From: Lactarius indigo
Lineage: Eukaryota; Basidiomycota; Agaricomycetes; Russulales; Russulaceae
Direction: 5' to 3'
NCBI GenBank assembly: GCA_025766275.1
Contig: JAFKAC010000010.1
Location: forward strand, 1,798,001-1,862,000
DNA: 64,000 bases
A program made the position numbers and the translations under genes. This document shows positions 25,301 to 35,186 of the stretch, one piece after another. The notes below the pieces were generated by a model that did no database searches, was not told the origin of the DNA, and worked only from the letters and a program-made list of their open reading frames with translations. Each line of letters starts with the position of its first letter. Position 1 is the first letter of the stretch.

Positions 25301-25624
25301 GACGATGAGCTCGTTCGGCGCGCTGACGTTCGGATCGATCTGCGCAGGTTGGCCGGCGTTGAAGATGAGTGGAGCATCACCTCCAGCCCCGCCTCCAAAT
25401 CCACCGCGCCCACCGCGTGCTGGGGATCCTCCACGGTAAGGAGAACCGCCACGATCGCCGCTGCCACCACGATAAGGAGAACCGCCACGGTCGCCTCCTC
25501 GATAGGGAGAACCACCACGGTCGCCTCCTCGATAGGGAGACCCACCGCGGTCCCCACCGCGACTGCGACCGCCTCTGTCGCCGCCTCCAGGTGCGCCTCT
25601 ACCACGTCCTCGTTGTTGACTCAT
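22400..25624 (-). CDS. Argonaute (RNA silencing slicer)
   Basis: Four exons on the minus strand (25624-24900, 24832-23266, 23205-23098, 23035-22400) give 1,011 aa. The N-terminal 85 residues are an RGG tract with repeated GGSPYRGGDR units. N, PAZ and MID regions follow, then PIWI. The slicer tetrad is complete: D723 in GIDVTHP, E764 in QKSKQE (the glutamate finger), D796 in FRDGVSEGQ and H893 in RPTHY. It should bind small RNAs and cleave targets in RNA interference or quelling. The catalytic glutamate is the last codon of exon 2 and the catalytic Asp falls in the 108-bp exon 3. I chose the ATG at 25624, which begins the RGG tract, over one further upstream. A Gly/Ser-rich insert lies near the C-terminus, which ends MFYL as in other Argonautes. 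Confidence 0.95.
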
Positions 25625-26626
25625 GATGTCTGTTGAAAAAAATGGAATGGAAGGGTGATGTTGGTTGTGTGCTGTGTGGCACAAGGACCCGTATCAGGGC
25701 ACGAGAGCTATATATACTGGGAAAAGCGCTGCGTACACCTTTTTGAGAAAAACGTTGCTTAACGCAGCCCCGTGCGCAAACAACGAGGTCTCAGGATTGG
25801 CTGCGATCCGCAGGATGAAAGGTAGACCCAGAGCGAGCTGCGGCGTCTTGAACCCAAACATCACGTGGACGAGTGGCGGTCGGTATTCGAAAAGTTGTAT
25901 GGACGCAAGCAAGGACGCAAGCCAATCACTCGAGTCATGCGACCACGTTTCTGTAGGGGTATGGTTGACCTGGCAAAAATGAGTGCCTAGGACCTTGGCA
26001 GTGCGATTAATATAGGACCATTGAGTGCTGCTACAGTAGATTCTGCAAGTCCTGTGCGCCTGAAAACAATCGCAGTCAGGCGATGTGAACCCACGCGGCT
26101 TCTGAAACCCAGATAATCTGATAAAGAACTTGCACGTATCCAAGCTCTTTCGAGACCGCCGAATGGACGGGCAGCGGATTAGAGAGGGCTTCGCTTACGG
26201 TAAACTATTCCACAACGGATAAGCGCTCGATGAGCCCTGATTAACGTTATGTACCCTTGGTCCGTTCTCTCTGGACACAGTGAGAGTATCCACAACCTTG
26301 GTCCAGAATTCCGGTTCTGCTGTAGTCTTCAGATGACCTACAATAGCTTCCGATTTCCCAGTTTAGTACGGCCCAGGAGCACGAGTATTTCGAAGGTTCA
26401 TACTAGGACTAGACGGGCTTTCGGATATCTTATGTCAACTTGACCGGATCTCATCCTTGCTCGACTAGCGTGAACGTCTTGGGTCCTCAGCCACTCGTGG
26501 TTTCGACCAAGAACCGCGGGTCGCGTATTTTTGATACCCGCGGTCCTGCTCTTGCCTCGGTTCTGACCCCGAAATGCGAGATAAGAGCACTTCTCAGCCA
26601 CATTTTCAGCGTCCCCTCCTATAATC
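25625..26626 (+). other. Intergenic DNA between Argonaute and the sedolisin remnant
   Basis: Promoter side of Argonaute; CTATATATACTGG near 25708 is a TATA-like sequence about 85 bp upstream of its start codon. A 149-codon minus-strand frame ends at 25694 but lacks any recognised motif and is not called. Confidence 0.5.
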
Positions 26627-28660
26627 ATGGGCTGCTACTAGCTCACTGTGGTCTTCGCCCTCATAGTCGCACCCCTCACCAGCCTCGCGACGCCTCTACC
26701 ACAACCTTAGCACGACATGCGTGTCAAGCACTCCTAGGAGACCGTCCCAGCCAACTAGGAGTGCCTTGGTCCCCCTCCCCTTGGCACCACTCTTGACCCC
26801 TACGTTGCGCTCCGGCCCCAGAATCGATGCGCTCTATGAGTTCAGCACCCCCAAAAGTCCAAACCATGTCCTCTTCAACACACCCCACGGACAATCTACT
26901 TACGTTCGCCCTTACACTGTTGCAGATATGGCAAACACCTCTCAAAGGAGGGGGTCGCTAAGCTTGTCTCATCGCGCCCATACACTCTCGAGCTTGTCCA
27001 CTCCTGAATCGCACACCATGGCATGCAGCCCTCCTTATCTCGACGACACACGGCGGTGGCTGGCTGACGGTCACAGGCGTATCCGTGTCCCAAGCCAACG
27101 AGCTCCTCGGGCGCGTCGTACCGGCATGCCGGGACGAATTACATCGCGATTCTGCGCACGGTCTGGTATGCGCTTCCCACAGTGGCGCACGCACACGTGC
27201 AAATCATCGCGCCAACGACGTTCTTCGCCTCCATGCGCACGCTGCAGCAGTCACCACATAGGAACTTCGTCGGAGCAGCAGCGGGGGCGACATCAAGAGA
27301 GCCCATATCGGTGCTGTCGAGCCGCCAGGATCCCGAGGTTGTCACGCCGGAGTTCCTGCGCTGGCTGTACAAGACATTCGCCTACGTCCCCGCTGCTACT
27401 CGTCGGACTTCGCTCGGGATCTTGGGATATAGTGATCAGTACTCGAGCCCGACAGATCTGAAGTTATTCAGGACCGTATTTCGCAAAGGCGCGGAGAACG
27501 CGACCTTCTCCCTCAAGGAAGTTAATGGCGGCAGGTTCGACCCGAGCGACCCTGGCTTCGAGGCGAACCTCAACATTTAGTACACAGAGACCATAACGTA
27601 CCCAACTCCGCACATCTACTAGAGCAACGGTGGTCGGATTTTGTGGTTTAACCGCAACGCTGAGCCAGCCCCAGGCGACTTGCTTTCGTCGTGGCTCAAC
27701 TTCGTGATTTGCGAGAAGGACGTTCTGCGGACAATGAGCACTTCGTATAGTCCCCAAGAGGACGACCTCCCACCAGAATATGCAAACACCGTGTGCGACC
27801 TGTTCGCACAGCTCGGTACGCGCGGGGTCAGCATCGTCTTCTCGAGCGGCGACAATAGCGTCGGCGCTGGGGAATGCATAGACAGCTCTGGAAGACCCCG
27901 GTTCTTGCCTAGGTTCCCTGCAACCTGTATGTGAGGCCGTTTATCTCCCCTTACACGAACATAGGCACAAGTCGCTTACCCCGTCGCCACGCTTTCGCAG
28001 GTCTCTATGTTACTAGCGTTGGCGGAACGACTTCAATCCCCGAGGTCGCTGCGGAGCTCTCCGGGGGGGCGACATCTCAAAGTATTTTCAGCGCCCTGAC
28101 TACCAGGACAAGGAAGTGCCCACCTTCCTCTGGCGTCTTGGCAGTAAGTATAACGGACTCTATAAGTACGTTTTTGCCGTGTTTTGACCCGACCTATTGT
28201 ATTCTTATCTTGTAATTTTGTGATTTGTGCAGCCTTGCCGGTCGCGGAGTCCCCGACGTCGCCGTGGAGGCGCTCCGGTACATAATCATCGTCAAGACCA
28301 ATCCCTTTCCCGTGAGCAGTACAAGCTGCTCGGCACCGGTACGTCTTATGCCGCTCACTGCTCGCTCCACGCTGCAACGTTCGCCCCAGAGCATCCGGCT
28401 GACTATCAATGCACAGACCGTGGCAGTCATAATCTCGCTGCTTAACGACTTCTTAATTTCGGAAGGGAAGGACCCACCTGGGTTCCTCAATCCCTGGTTG
28501 TACAGCGACGCACTCGATGGCCTCAACAACATCACATCTGGCTCTAATCCGGGCTGCGCCACCGATGGTTTCTCCGCCATCTCTGGATGGGATCCTGTTC
28601 GTCCCGCAAGACTCGGGCTCTGACTTTCGACGTTTGGCCGACTTGGGGTTGCATAGGTCA
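26627..28660 (+). pseudogene. Sedolisin (S53, tripeptidyl-peptidase-like) pseudogene
   Basis: The whole length of a secreted S53 protease is recognisable but broken. A leader (VVFALIVAPLTSLATPLP) begins after the ATG at 26627, followed by prodomain pieces (HDMRVKHS, WLTVTGVSVSQANELLG, YALPTVAHAHVQ) in shifting frames. The catalytic domain shows FEANLN, VCDLFAQLGTRGVSIVFSSGD, YVTSVGGTT, GTGTSYAA and LNDFLISEGKDPPGFLNPWL. Damage includes in-frame TAG at 26639, several TAG where tryptophan is expected, TAG at 27578, and frameshifts. The catalytic aspartate (family motif EANLD) is asparagine (codon 27572-27574). Introns appear to remain near 27928-28005 and 28141-28230. When intact, such enzymes release tripeptides at acidic pH outside the cell. 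Confidence 0.9.
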
Positions 28661-29568
28661 CGGGTCTTGGGACACCGGACTTTTTCGAACTGCAGCATAT
28701 ACTTTTTCGTACAAGAACATTCCCGGGAATCCAAGGAGTTCAAGGGAAGAACATTCTCTGAACTGAATAGCAGCGATACACCTGTCCCTCATTCATGGGA
28801 CGGGCAGATTTAACTCAGAGATCCCGAGGAAATAAACGAGTATTTTCACATCGGCTCCTCGACCCACGCAGTGACACCCGCTCACAATCAGAACAAGAAA
28901 TATCCGTTTACATCCTCCAACCTCTCTACGGGACGGGAAACGGCCCTTTCAAGACATCTGGATGACGTAGACGGAAAACGCGCGATAACGCGCGACCCCT
29001 CCGAGTGACAACGAAATTTGGTCCTTGTCCGCTGCATGGGGACGCTGTCTCCTATCGCCCTGGCTCGCAATACTCTCTGGAATTCGCCGCCCCTACTTCG
29101 AGACTGAAGGAATATGTATCTGGATAAATGAAGCAAATTTATACAGGCGGATCAATATTAATGGGATTATGGGATGTTTTCAGCGAAGTTCTCCCGGCAT
29201 AGAGTTTTGTACCCTGTTGTGTGCTATAGAGTTTACGGTTCGGACCGAGGTTCGGACACGGTGTCGTGCTTTGTGTACTACAGCAAGTACTACACACTTG
29301 GCAATCAGTCAACATCGGTATCTCATACATACAATGCGCGGCTGTGTCCCTATAGAAGAAAAACCAAGAGAAGACAGATAAAGAAGATAAGGCATAAGAA
29401 ACATAAATAAATAAATAAAAACTGGGCTTGCAGCCCGTAAGCTGCCAGTGTGCTATCACATGCCTTCAGGGACGGGCCGTGGTGAAAGTGCGCCAGTGGA
29501 GGATTCGACGAGGAAGAGGAATGGGGTCTCGATAGGCCACGCTAGGATCTATTCGGGTGTCATAATCC
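28661..29568 (+). other. Intergenic DNA
   Basis: No gene seen. A short AAAT repeat (AAATAAATAAATAAAA) lies near 29402. The right part is the 3' flank of the F-box gene on the minus strand. Confidence 0.5.
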
Positions 29569-31257
29569 CTAGCTATTGTGAGTGCAACGCAGTGAGGGTG
29601 TGGCTATTTCCGGCGCACGCAGAGAACTGTGCCGGTTAACGAGGCTGTCAAGTCGGAAAGGGTTAGAAAATGCCGAGAGAGGATCCGAAAGGAGTGCGTC
29701 GTTGCACGCAACTTCAGGGTGTTTCCTTTCGAGGTGTTCTCGGAATATGTCATTGTATCCCGGCGACCACTTGAACCCGCCGCAATACGAGCACACGATT
29801 CGGTACGCATGCTTGACTCCAAGGTGGTTTTTGAGCGCTTCTTGCTGTTTGAAACTGGAGTGACAGATATGGCACTGGTACGATGGCGCATCAACCTGTA
29901 CGGGATGACCGGAGAGCGATCGCGAGGTGATGAATGACTGTAAAGCGTCCCACGATCGCTCATTCATCACCATAGGCTCCTCTACACGAATATGACGCAG
30001 GGCAGGAAGCGCAGTTGTGTGCCCCCCGTCGGCTGGACCCAAAGCACACAAGACGTCTGTCGTAAGTTCGCCAGCCACCCGAAGGTCTCTTGTGCCGCCG
30101 AATGAGCGGATAAGTCCCAGCCATCGTTCGCCATCCAAGTCGTCCTTCTCACTTGACGTTTGGGTCGTACTAATGCTTAAATCTTCCACGCGGAATATGA
30201 AAGGGGAGAATTGATCACAAACTTGAGCCATCGAGGACAACTGCCAGTCCGACTGCTCGCACGATATTTGTAATCGAAGAGCTGTAGAAGTGCTTGAGCT
30301 GGTAAAAGAAATGGAAATGGCATGCCCGGAGGTTCGAATATTTGCTTGACTATGTGACCTGGAAACTTCTATCCGGTCAATGAATTGGCCAAGTTGCGAA
30401 GCGTCCATTGTGGGTTGGCTAAAGAACGTAATGTTGATATCCCCGAGATGAGGGGCATCGATTCTGGCCACGAGACTATCCAAGTACTTGCTAGTTCCTC
30501 GATATTTGAGGTACGTGAGAGCGGGGAGAACAACGCGTTCCCCTGACGGTGGAGGCAAGCCAAGATAGTTTCGGCGGGGGGGAAAGGAAAGGAAATGGAG
30601 TGAGATTGTTCGAAGTTGGGTCATCCCGGACAATGCACTCGCGAACGCTTCAGGGCAAAAATACCCCTCACTAGGAATTTCGTGAAGCTGAAGATCTACG
30701 AGGTCCTGGGAGGGTAAAAGTAGCTGCGGGAATGAGGGAAAAGCAACCCTAGTCGAGTGGAGAGTACAAAGGCGCGCGCCCCACCGAAAAGTGCTGGGGA
30801 GGCAAAGGCGCACGCCCTCTTGAGATAGAAGAACAAGGTTTTCCAATTCCGAAAATGACTCGGAGATGGCGGAAAGTTTTTCGAGGAGTGGTCTGGTGAC
30901 GGTGAGGCTAATGGAACAAACACGACCAGATTGCTTCAGTGCGGCAACGATATTGTCCTCGTCCTCGGGAACTGAGGGGGGTTCGAGATCCGGAAGACCG
31001 CCGTACTTCACGACGATAGGCAGTGCTGGCCAGAAATCTAGGGCCTTCGAAACTGGCATTCCATACGTACAGTAGAGTCGAAGATTTAGACCCAGAGGTG
31101 ATGTAAAAACGATCTGTCGCCATCTTTGGCTCACGCACGCGAGCGTGGTCCAAAATTGCGGAGTGGCTTTCAGATAATGACGAAAGGTGTTCAGAAGGAT
31201 GTCATCAGAGAGTATCTCAATCGTGACTTGCTGAGAAAAAGAACCTGCTTCGAGCAC
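29569..31257 (-). CDS. F-box/LRR-like protein with two C-terminal C2H2 zinc fingers
   Basis: One open exon gives 562 aa. The F-box lies at about residues 11-55 (TIEILSDDILLNTFRHYL ... WRQIVFTSPLGLNLRL), the usual layout of the large agaricomycete F-box family, which supplies substrate adaptors for SCF ubiquitin ligases. A leucine-rich region follows to about residue 440. Unusually, the C-terminus adds two zinc-finger motifs: C-x2-C-x12-H-x4-H at about 462-483 and C-x2-C-x15-H-x4-H at about 489-514. The paralogue immediately upstream (31191-32708) lacks them, so they were gained or lost after duplication. The ATG used (31257) lies inside the end of that paralogue's open frame; an alternative is a short 5' exon joined at the AG before CAAGTCACG. 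Confidence 0.82.
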   Translation of the reverse strand: MLEAGSFSQQVTIEILSDDILLNTFRHYLKATPQFWTTLACVSQRWRQIVFTSPLGLNLRLYCTYGMPVSKALDFWPALPIVVKYGGLPDLEPPSVPEDEDNIVAALKQSGRVCSISLTVTRPLLEKLSAISESFSELENLVLLSQEGVRLCLPSTFRWGARLCTLHSTRVAFPSFPQLLLPSQDLVDLQLHEIPSEGYFCPEAFASALSGMTQLRTISLHFLSFPPRRNYLGLPPPSGERVVLPALTYLKYRGTSKYLDSLVARIDAPHLGDINITFFSQPTMDASQLGQFIDRIEVSRSHSQANIRTSGHAISISFTSSSTSTALRLQISCEQSDWQLSSMAQVCDQFSPFIFRVEDLSISTTQTSSEKDDLDGERWLGLIRSFGGTRDLRVAGELTTDVLCALGPADGGHTTALPALRHIRVEEPMVMNERSWDALQSFITSRSLSGHPVQVDAPSYQCHICHSSFKQQEALKNHLGVKHAYRIVCSYCGGFKWSPGYNDIFREHLERKHPEVACNDALLSDPLSAFSNPFRLDSLVNRHSSLRAPEIATPSLRCTHNS

Positions 31258-32708
31258 ATTGGCGCGTAATAAAAACTGGCATGAACAAACGTCGTACCTG
31301 ACCCGCGAAGTTCTCTCTTTCTCTTTTTTGGATCCAACTGTATTCCACGAATTTCATTGACCCAGAGCTGTTCATATTCCAACCCTATGATATGGCCCGA
31401 GAGCCGGCGTAAGTGCATAAATGATACTGCGGCCTCCTGTAAAGGCGGATAACGCGGCACAGGCTCTTGTATGCAGAGTTTGTGTAGGGCCGGTAGCACA
31501 GTTTCGTGCCGCATTTCTGAGTATTGTAAAGCAAGCACGATGTTTGTCGAGTGGTTTCCGGCTATGTGTGCCCATTTCGTACCTCTGAAAGGGTGGATAA
31601 GCTTCAGCCATTCTTTACGATCGCCGTTGTCCTGCCCGCTGGATGGTTGCGTTACACTGATGCGTAGATGTTCCACACCAGCAAGAAGAGCAGATAAACC
31701 ATTGCAGAACTGAGCCATGTATGATAATTGTCGGGCTAATGGCTTGCAGGATATTTGCAGCCCAAAGTGCGCGGGGACCCCTGGTTGTGTCAAGGAGATG
31801 GAGATAGAATTCTCAGAGGATAGGATGTCTGCTCGACGATGTGACTTCTGCGCCTCTATCCGCTCGATGAATCTGCCAAGTTGTGAAGCGTCCATCGTAG
31901 GTTGGCTAAAGTACATGATATCAATATCACCGAGACGAGGTGCGTCCATTCTGGCCACCAAGCTGCCCAAGTACTTGCTAGTTCCTCGATATTTAAAGAA
32001 CGTGAGAGCAGGGAGAACTACGCGTTTCCCTGGCTGTGGAGGCAAGCTGAGGTAGTTTCGGCTAGAGTTGAAATTGAAATAGAGTGAAAGTGTTTGAAGT
32101 TGGGACATCTCGGATAAGGCATCAGCGAACGCATCTGATGAAAAATACCCAACATTAGGGATTTTATGGAGCTGGAGATCTACGAGACCCGTGGAAGGAG
32201 AAAGGAGTTGTGGGAGTGTGGGAATGGCGATCCTAGTCAGGTGCAGAGTACGGAGGCGTGGGCCCCACCGAAAAGCCCTGGGGAGGGACAGCAACACGCT
32301 ATCCCGAGCCAGAAGAACGAGATTTTCTAGTTCCAAAAACGGCCTCTCAATTGCGGATAGCTTTTCCAGGAGCGAGCTTGTGACGGTGAGGCTGATAGAA
32401 TTAACACGATCCGACTGCTTCAGTGCAGCTATGATATTGTCGTCTTCCTCGGGAGCCGGCGGATCGAGGGCGGGAGATCCCCCGTACTGCACGACGATAG
32501 GCAGGGCAGGCCAGCAATCTGGAGTCTTCAGCACAGGTGTTCCGTGAGTACAGAACAGTCGAATGTTTAGAGCTCGTTGAGACGCAAATACGATTCTTCG
32601 CCATTTGCAACATATATGCGCGAGCCTTGGCCAAAATCGTGGAGAGGCATCCAGATAATAACGAAATATGTTCAGAAGCACCTCGTCGGAAAGCTTCCCG
32701 ATCGTCAC
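31191..32708 (-). CDS. F-box/LRR-like protein, tandem paralogue
   Basis: An open frame of 505 codons, clearly paralogous along its length to the F-box gene at 29569-31257: the F-box VTIGKLSDEVLLNIFRYYL, then shared blocks such as CWPALPIVVQYGG, RGTSKYLGSLVARMDAPRLGDI and FSQPTMDASQLG. It has no zinc fingers; the tail after about residue 445 is unrelated. No in-frame ATG precedes the F-box and a stop codon lies just upstream, so the first coding exon is probably separated by an intron ending at the AG near 32709. The 5' limit is therefore the start of the recognisable domain, not a proven start codon. The extreme 3' end overlaps the ATG of the next gene by 67 bp, so the true stop may be earlier through splicing. 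Confidence 0.75.
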   Translation of the reverse strand: MTIGKLSDEVLLNIFRYYLDASPRFWPRLAHICCKWRRIVFASQRALNIRLFCTHGTPVLKTPDCWPALPIVVQYGGSPALDPPAPEEDDNIIAALKQSDRVNSISLTVTSSLLEKLSAIERPFLELENLVLLARDSVLLSLPRAFRWGPRLRTLHLTRIAIPTLPQLLSPSTGLVDLQLHKIPNVGYFSSDAFADALSEMSQLQTLSLYFNFNSSRNYLSLPPQPGKRVVLPALTFFKYRGTSKYLGSLVARMDAPRLGDIDIMYFSQPTMDASQLGRFIERIEAQKSHRRADILSSENSISISLTQPGVPAHFGLQISCKPLARQLSYMAQFCNGLSALLAGVEHLRISVTQPSSGQDNGDRKEWLKLIHPFRGTKWAHIAGNHSTNIVLALQYSEMRHETVLPALHKLCIQEPVPRYPPLQEAAVSFMHLRRLSGHIIGLEYEQLWVNEIRGIQLDPKKRKRELRGSGTTFVHASFYYAPMCSKQVLFLSKSRLRYSLMTSF

Positions 32709-33946
32709 TTGTCAAGACGAGAAATTAGTGAGAGAAGCGGCAGGTATTTTCGGAAGGTGTACCACTCCTGGGGTATTCACTTGATGTGGCGACGGGTTGG
32801 CCCGGCGCTGATGCATGATATCGTGCACGTGCACGTCTACCAAGAGATCTAGGATACTGACTGTCACCTCCAGCAGAAGAGCATTGAAGACGCTAGATCA
32901 CTTACTTCAGAGAGCGCATGAGGGAGAATAAACAGAGTAGAATTGCTACTGTATCTTTTATCGTCGGTGTTGGGATATGGCGCAGCAGGTAGTCAAATAT
33001 ATGAAGGACGCGTGGGAGTGAGAGTTTTGGAGTAGAGCGTATCCCTAAGTATTATTCAGCTACTCTACGGTAGCTTACTGTATGGATTATCTAACTGATT
33101 GGTCTGCTAGTGGGGAAAGAACGCGCAGGAACAAACGCAGGAATCTGATATTCTCACACTGGCATTGTGCAGTCGGGTGAACAAAATTTAGTGCACACTG
33201 TCAGTCCCTGGCATGTACGAAAAAGGTGCTACAGTAAGTAAGTATTTTCTCGAGCCCCAACAACTAGCCTAACAACTCGTAAGTACTTCAAAATTCACAT
33301 GGTGGGAATAGAGGCTGGAAACTCCGAAGTGGTCAGGAAGATGATCACGGTGTCTGCATGCATAAATAGCACTGGAAGAAGCCGAGAAAGTGTCAGGTGC
33401 CCTGCACTTGTAGGTTCACAACGAGCGCCTTGATACCCCCGGGGACCTTTCAGAAAGGGTCACCGGCCGCGGGATTCCGACGTCTCCATGCAGGCGATAA
33501 AGTTCAGGGTCGTCCTCGAAGGCGATTCCATTTCCCCAGAGCGGCGCTTGGCACAAGCGGCGCGACGCCAGTGCGCTTACTCTCGTCCCGCGCTCTACTC
33601 TGCGTTTAGTAGCCTGAAATGGAGATTGCTCAGAGAAAAGCTCGTTCACTGCGGAACCATTCAAAGTGGGGGGTACGGACGAGGGACTCTCAGAACTGAA
33701 TATGGCGGTCGTGTAATGAAGGCATTCGCTTTCCAGTTTGAGATTGTCTCCGCCGTGGCCGCAACACTGGTCGCTTTGCCTTTCACAGCGAGTCTCTCGC
33801 ATTTTTTCTTACCATAACCACAACATTTCGTGTTACACCATTTTATTGTCTGCGTTTAGTATGTGTACTTCTTTAGCTTGTAGCCATCAGCCTACTCGTC
33901 ACTCCCCTTGTGAACGCCTATCGATCTCAGGCGTTCGACCCGTAGC
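32709..33946 (+). other. Intergenic DNA
   Basis: Contains the unresolved 5' end of the F-box gene on the minus strand. Open frames of 109-128 codons at 33416-33817 on both strands overlap each other and carry no recognised motif; neither is called. Confidence 0.45.
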
Positions 33947-35082
33947 TTAATCGAAGTTGTGCACTATGGTGCCGATTCCTATCTCCATCGCCCGATCGAC
34001 CGTCGCAACGGTAATAGCAACGTCTTGCGCCCCAAGCCCTACAGTCTTGAATATCGTGACGTCACCTGTGCCCGCAGACAAAAGCTCAGCGATCCTCGGC
34101 GCGTCGGGCTCCCAGGCCCACGATTCACCAGGGGCGCGACGCAGGAGTTCACCGACTTCTACCATTTCCGCCTGCGGGACGCCCGCAACGATGAACTCCC
34201 CCGCCTCGACCGCACACGCGGCGCGCGAGTCGACGACGAGGGCACGCGCGCGCCTTACGAGCGCCGTATCGATCTCGGCCATCTCGGGCTTATAGCTGCC
34301 CACCAGAATGACGTGCGCGCCAGGGCGCACCCACTCGGAGGGGAACAGCGGGGCTGTGGAGGACGTCGCGCAGCAGATGCAGTCCGCCTGGCGGACGGCC
34401 GCCTCGATCGACCCGTCATCGGCGCCGCTCGACGAATGGTGGGCCACGAATGTTGTGTTGGGGTAGTCGCGCTGCAAATCGCTGAGGAGAGCGGCGAGGC
34501 GGGCGTTGAGGGTGCGGTTGATGATGGTGATGCGGGCGATGGAGGGGTAGGTGTCCAGGAGCTGTCGGATGTGCGAGCTGATTTGGAGCCCAGCGCCGAA
34601 GGCGACGAGGTGGTGGAACTTGGTACTCGCCGGTGGATGCAGAAGCACGGTTGCGAGGACGGATCCTGGAGAGAGGTGACTCGGGATGTCGGCGGGAATG
34701 GTACGACATACAGTCACATACCGGCGGCGGTGCGGAGGGCTGTCAAGGCACGGGCGTTGACGAGGGCCTTAGTGGCGCCGGTTTTTTCATCCAGGACGAG
34801 AGTGGATCCGGGAATGCCACGGGTGTCGCCTGATAACAAGGGAGCGGAAACGACTTTTATGGTGGTGCCGATATCGGGGATGCGTGCTGGCATGAAGAGG
34901 ACACGATGCTCTGGCATATCGATGGTGGTTCTTTGTGGTGACACGAGATCATGGCCGTGGGAAAGAGAGAAGAAAGCACGAGCAACGATGGATTGAAGAT
35001 GGAGAGTAGTGAACGAAGCGGTGACTCGAGATACGTGTTCGGCTGATAAGACGAGCATAGGAGTGGCCATGGTAGTTGCCAT
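33947..35082 (-). CDS. Ornithine cyclodeaminase / mu-crystallin family protein
   Basis: Two exons on the minus strand (35082-34722, 34665-33947) join across a 56-bp intron (GTATGT...CCAG) to give 359 aa. Family hallmarks: the N-terminal substrate-binding half with GSTLVLDEKTGATKALVNAR and ALTALRTAAGS at the splice, then the NAD(P)-binding Rossmann motif VAFGAGLQISSH, and a segment VRPGAHVILVGSYKPEMAEID. Members convert ornithine to proline with loss of ammonia, or reduce ketimines; which applies here cannot be told. The ATG at 35082 opens MATTMATPMLVLSAEHV, the usual family start; upstream in-frame ATGs would add up to 33 residues. It diverges from the ZIP transporter 104 bp away. Confidence 0.88.
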
Positions 35083-35186
35083 GTGACTGTACGAAATGGC
35101 TGGTTGACCTATGACTGGTGCGGTACCCGTGAGAGAATGCCAATAAAGATACTCGGACTCTGACCCTACTCTGACCCCCATCCGAT
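35083..35186. promoter_or_regulatory. Shared divergent promoter of the cyclodeaminase and ZIP genes
   Basis: Only 104 bp separate the two start codons, which point away from each other, so both promoters and 5' leaders must lie here or overlap the genes. A short direct repeat ACTCTGACCC occurs twice near 35157-35177. No TATA box is obvious. Confidence 0.6.

Noticed and set aside
25694..26143. 149-codon minus-strand frame upstream of Argonaute
   Set aside because: Occupies the likely Argonaute promoter, including the TATA-like site, and has no recognisable domain.
33959..34996. 345-codon plus-strand open frame
   Set aside because: It lies antisense to the ornithine cyclodeaminase exons, has no ordered motif, and crosses the real intron; it mirrors GC-rich codon bias of the opposite strand.
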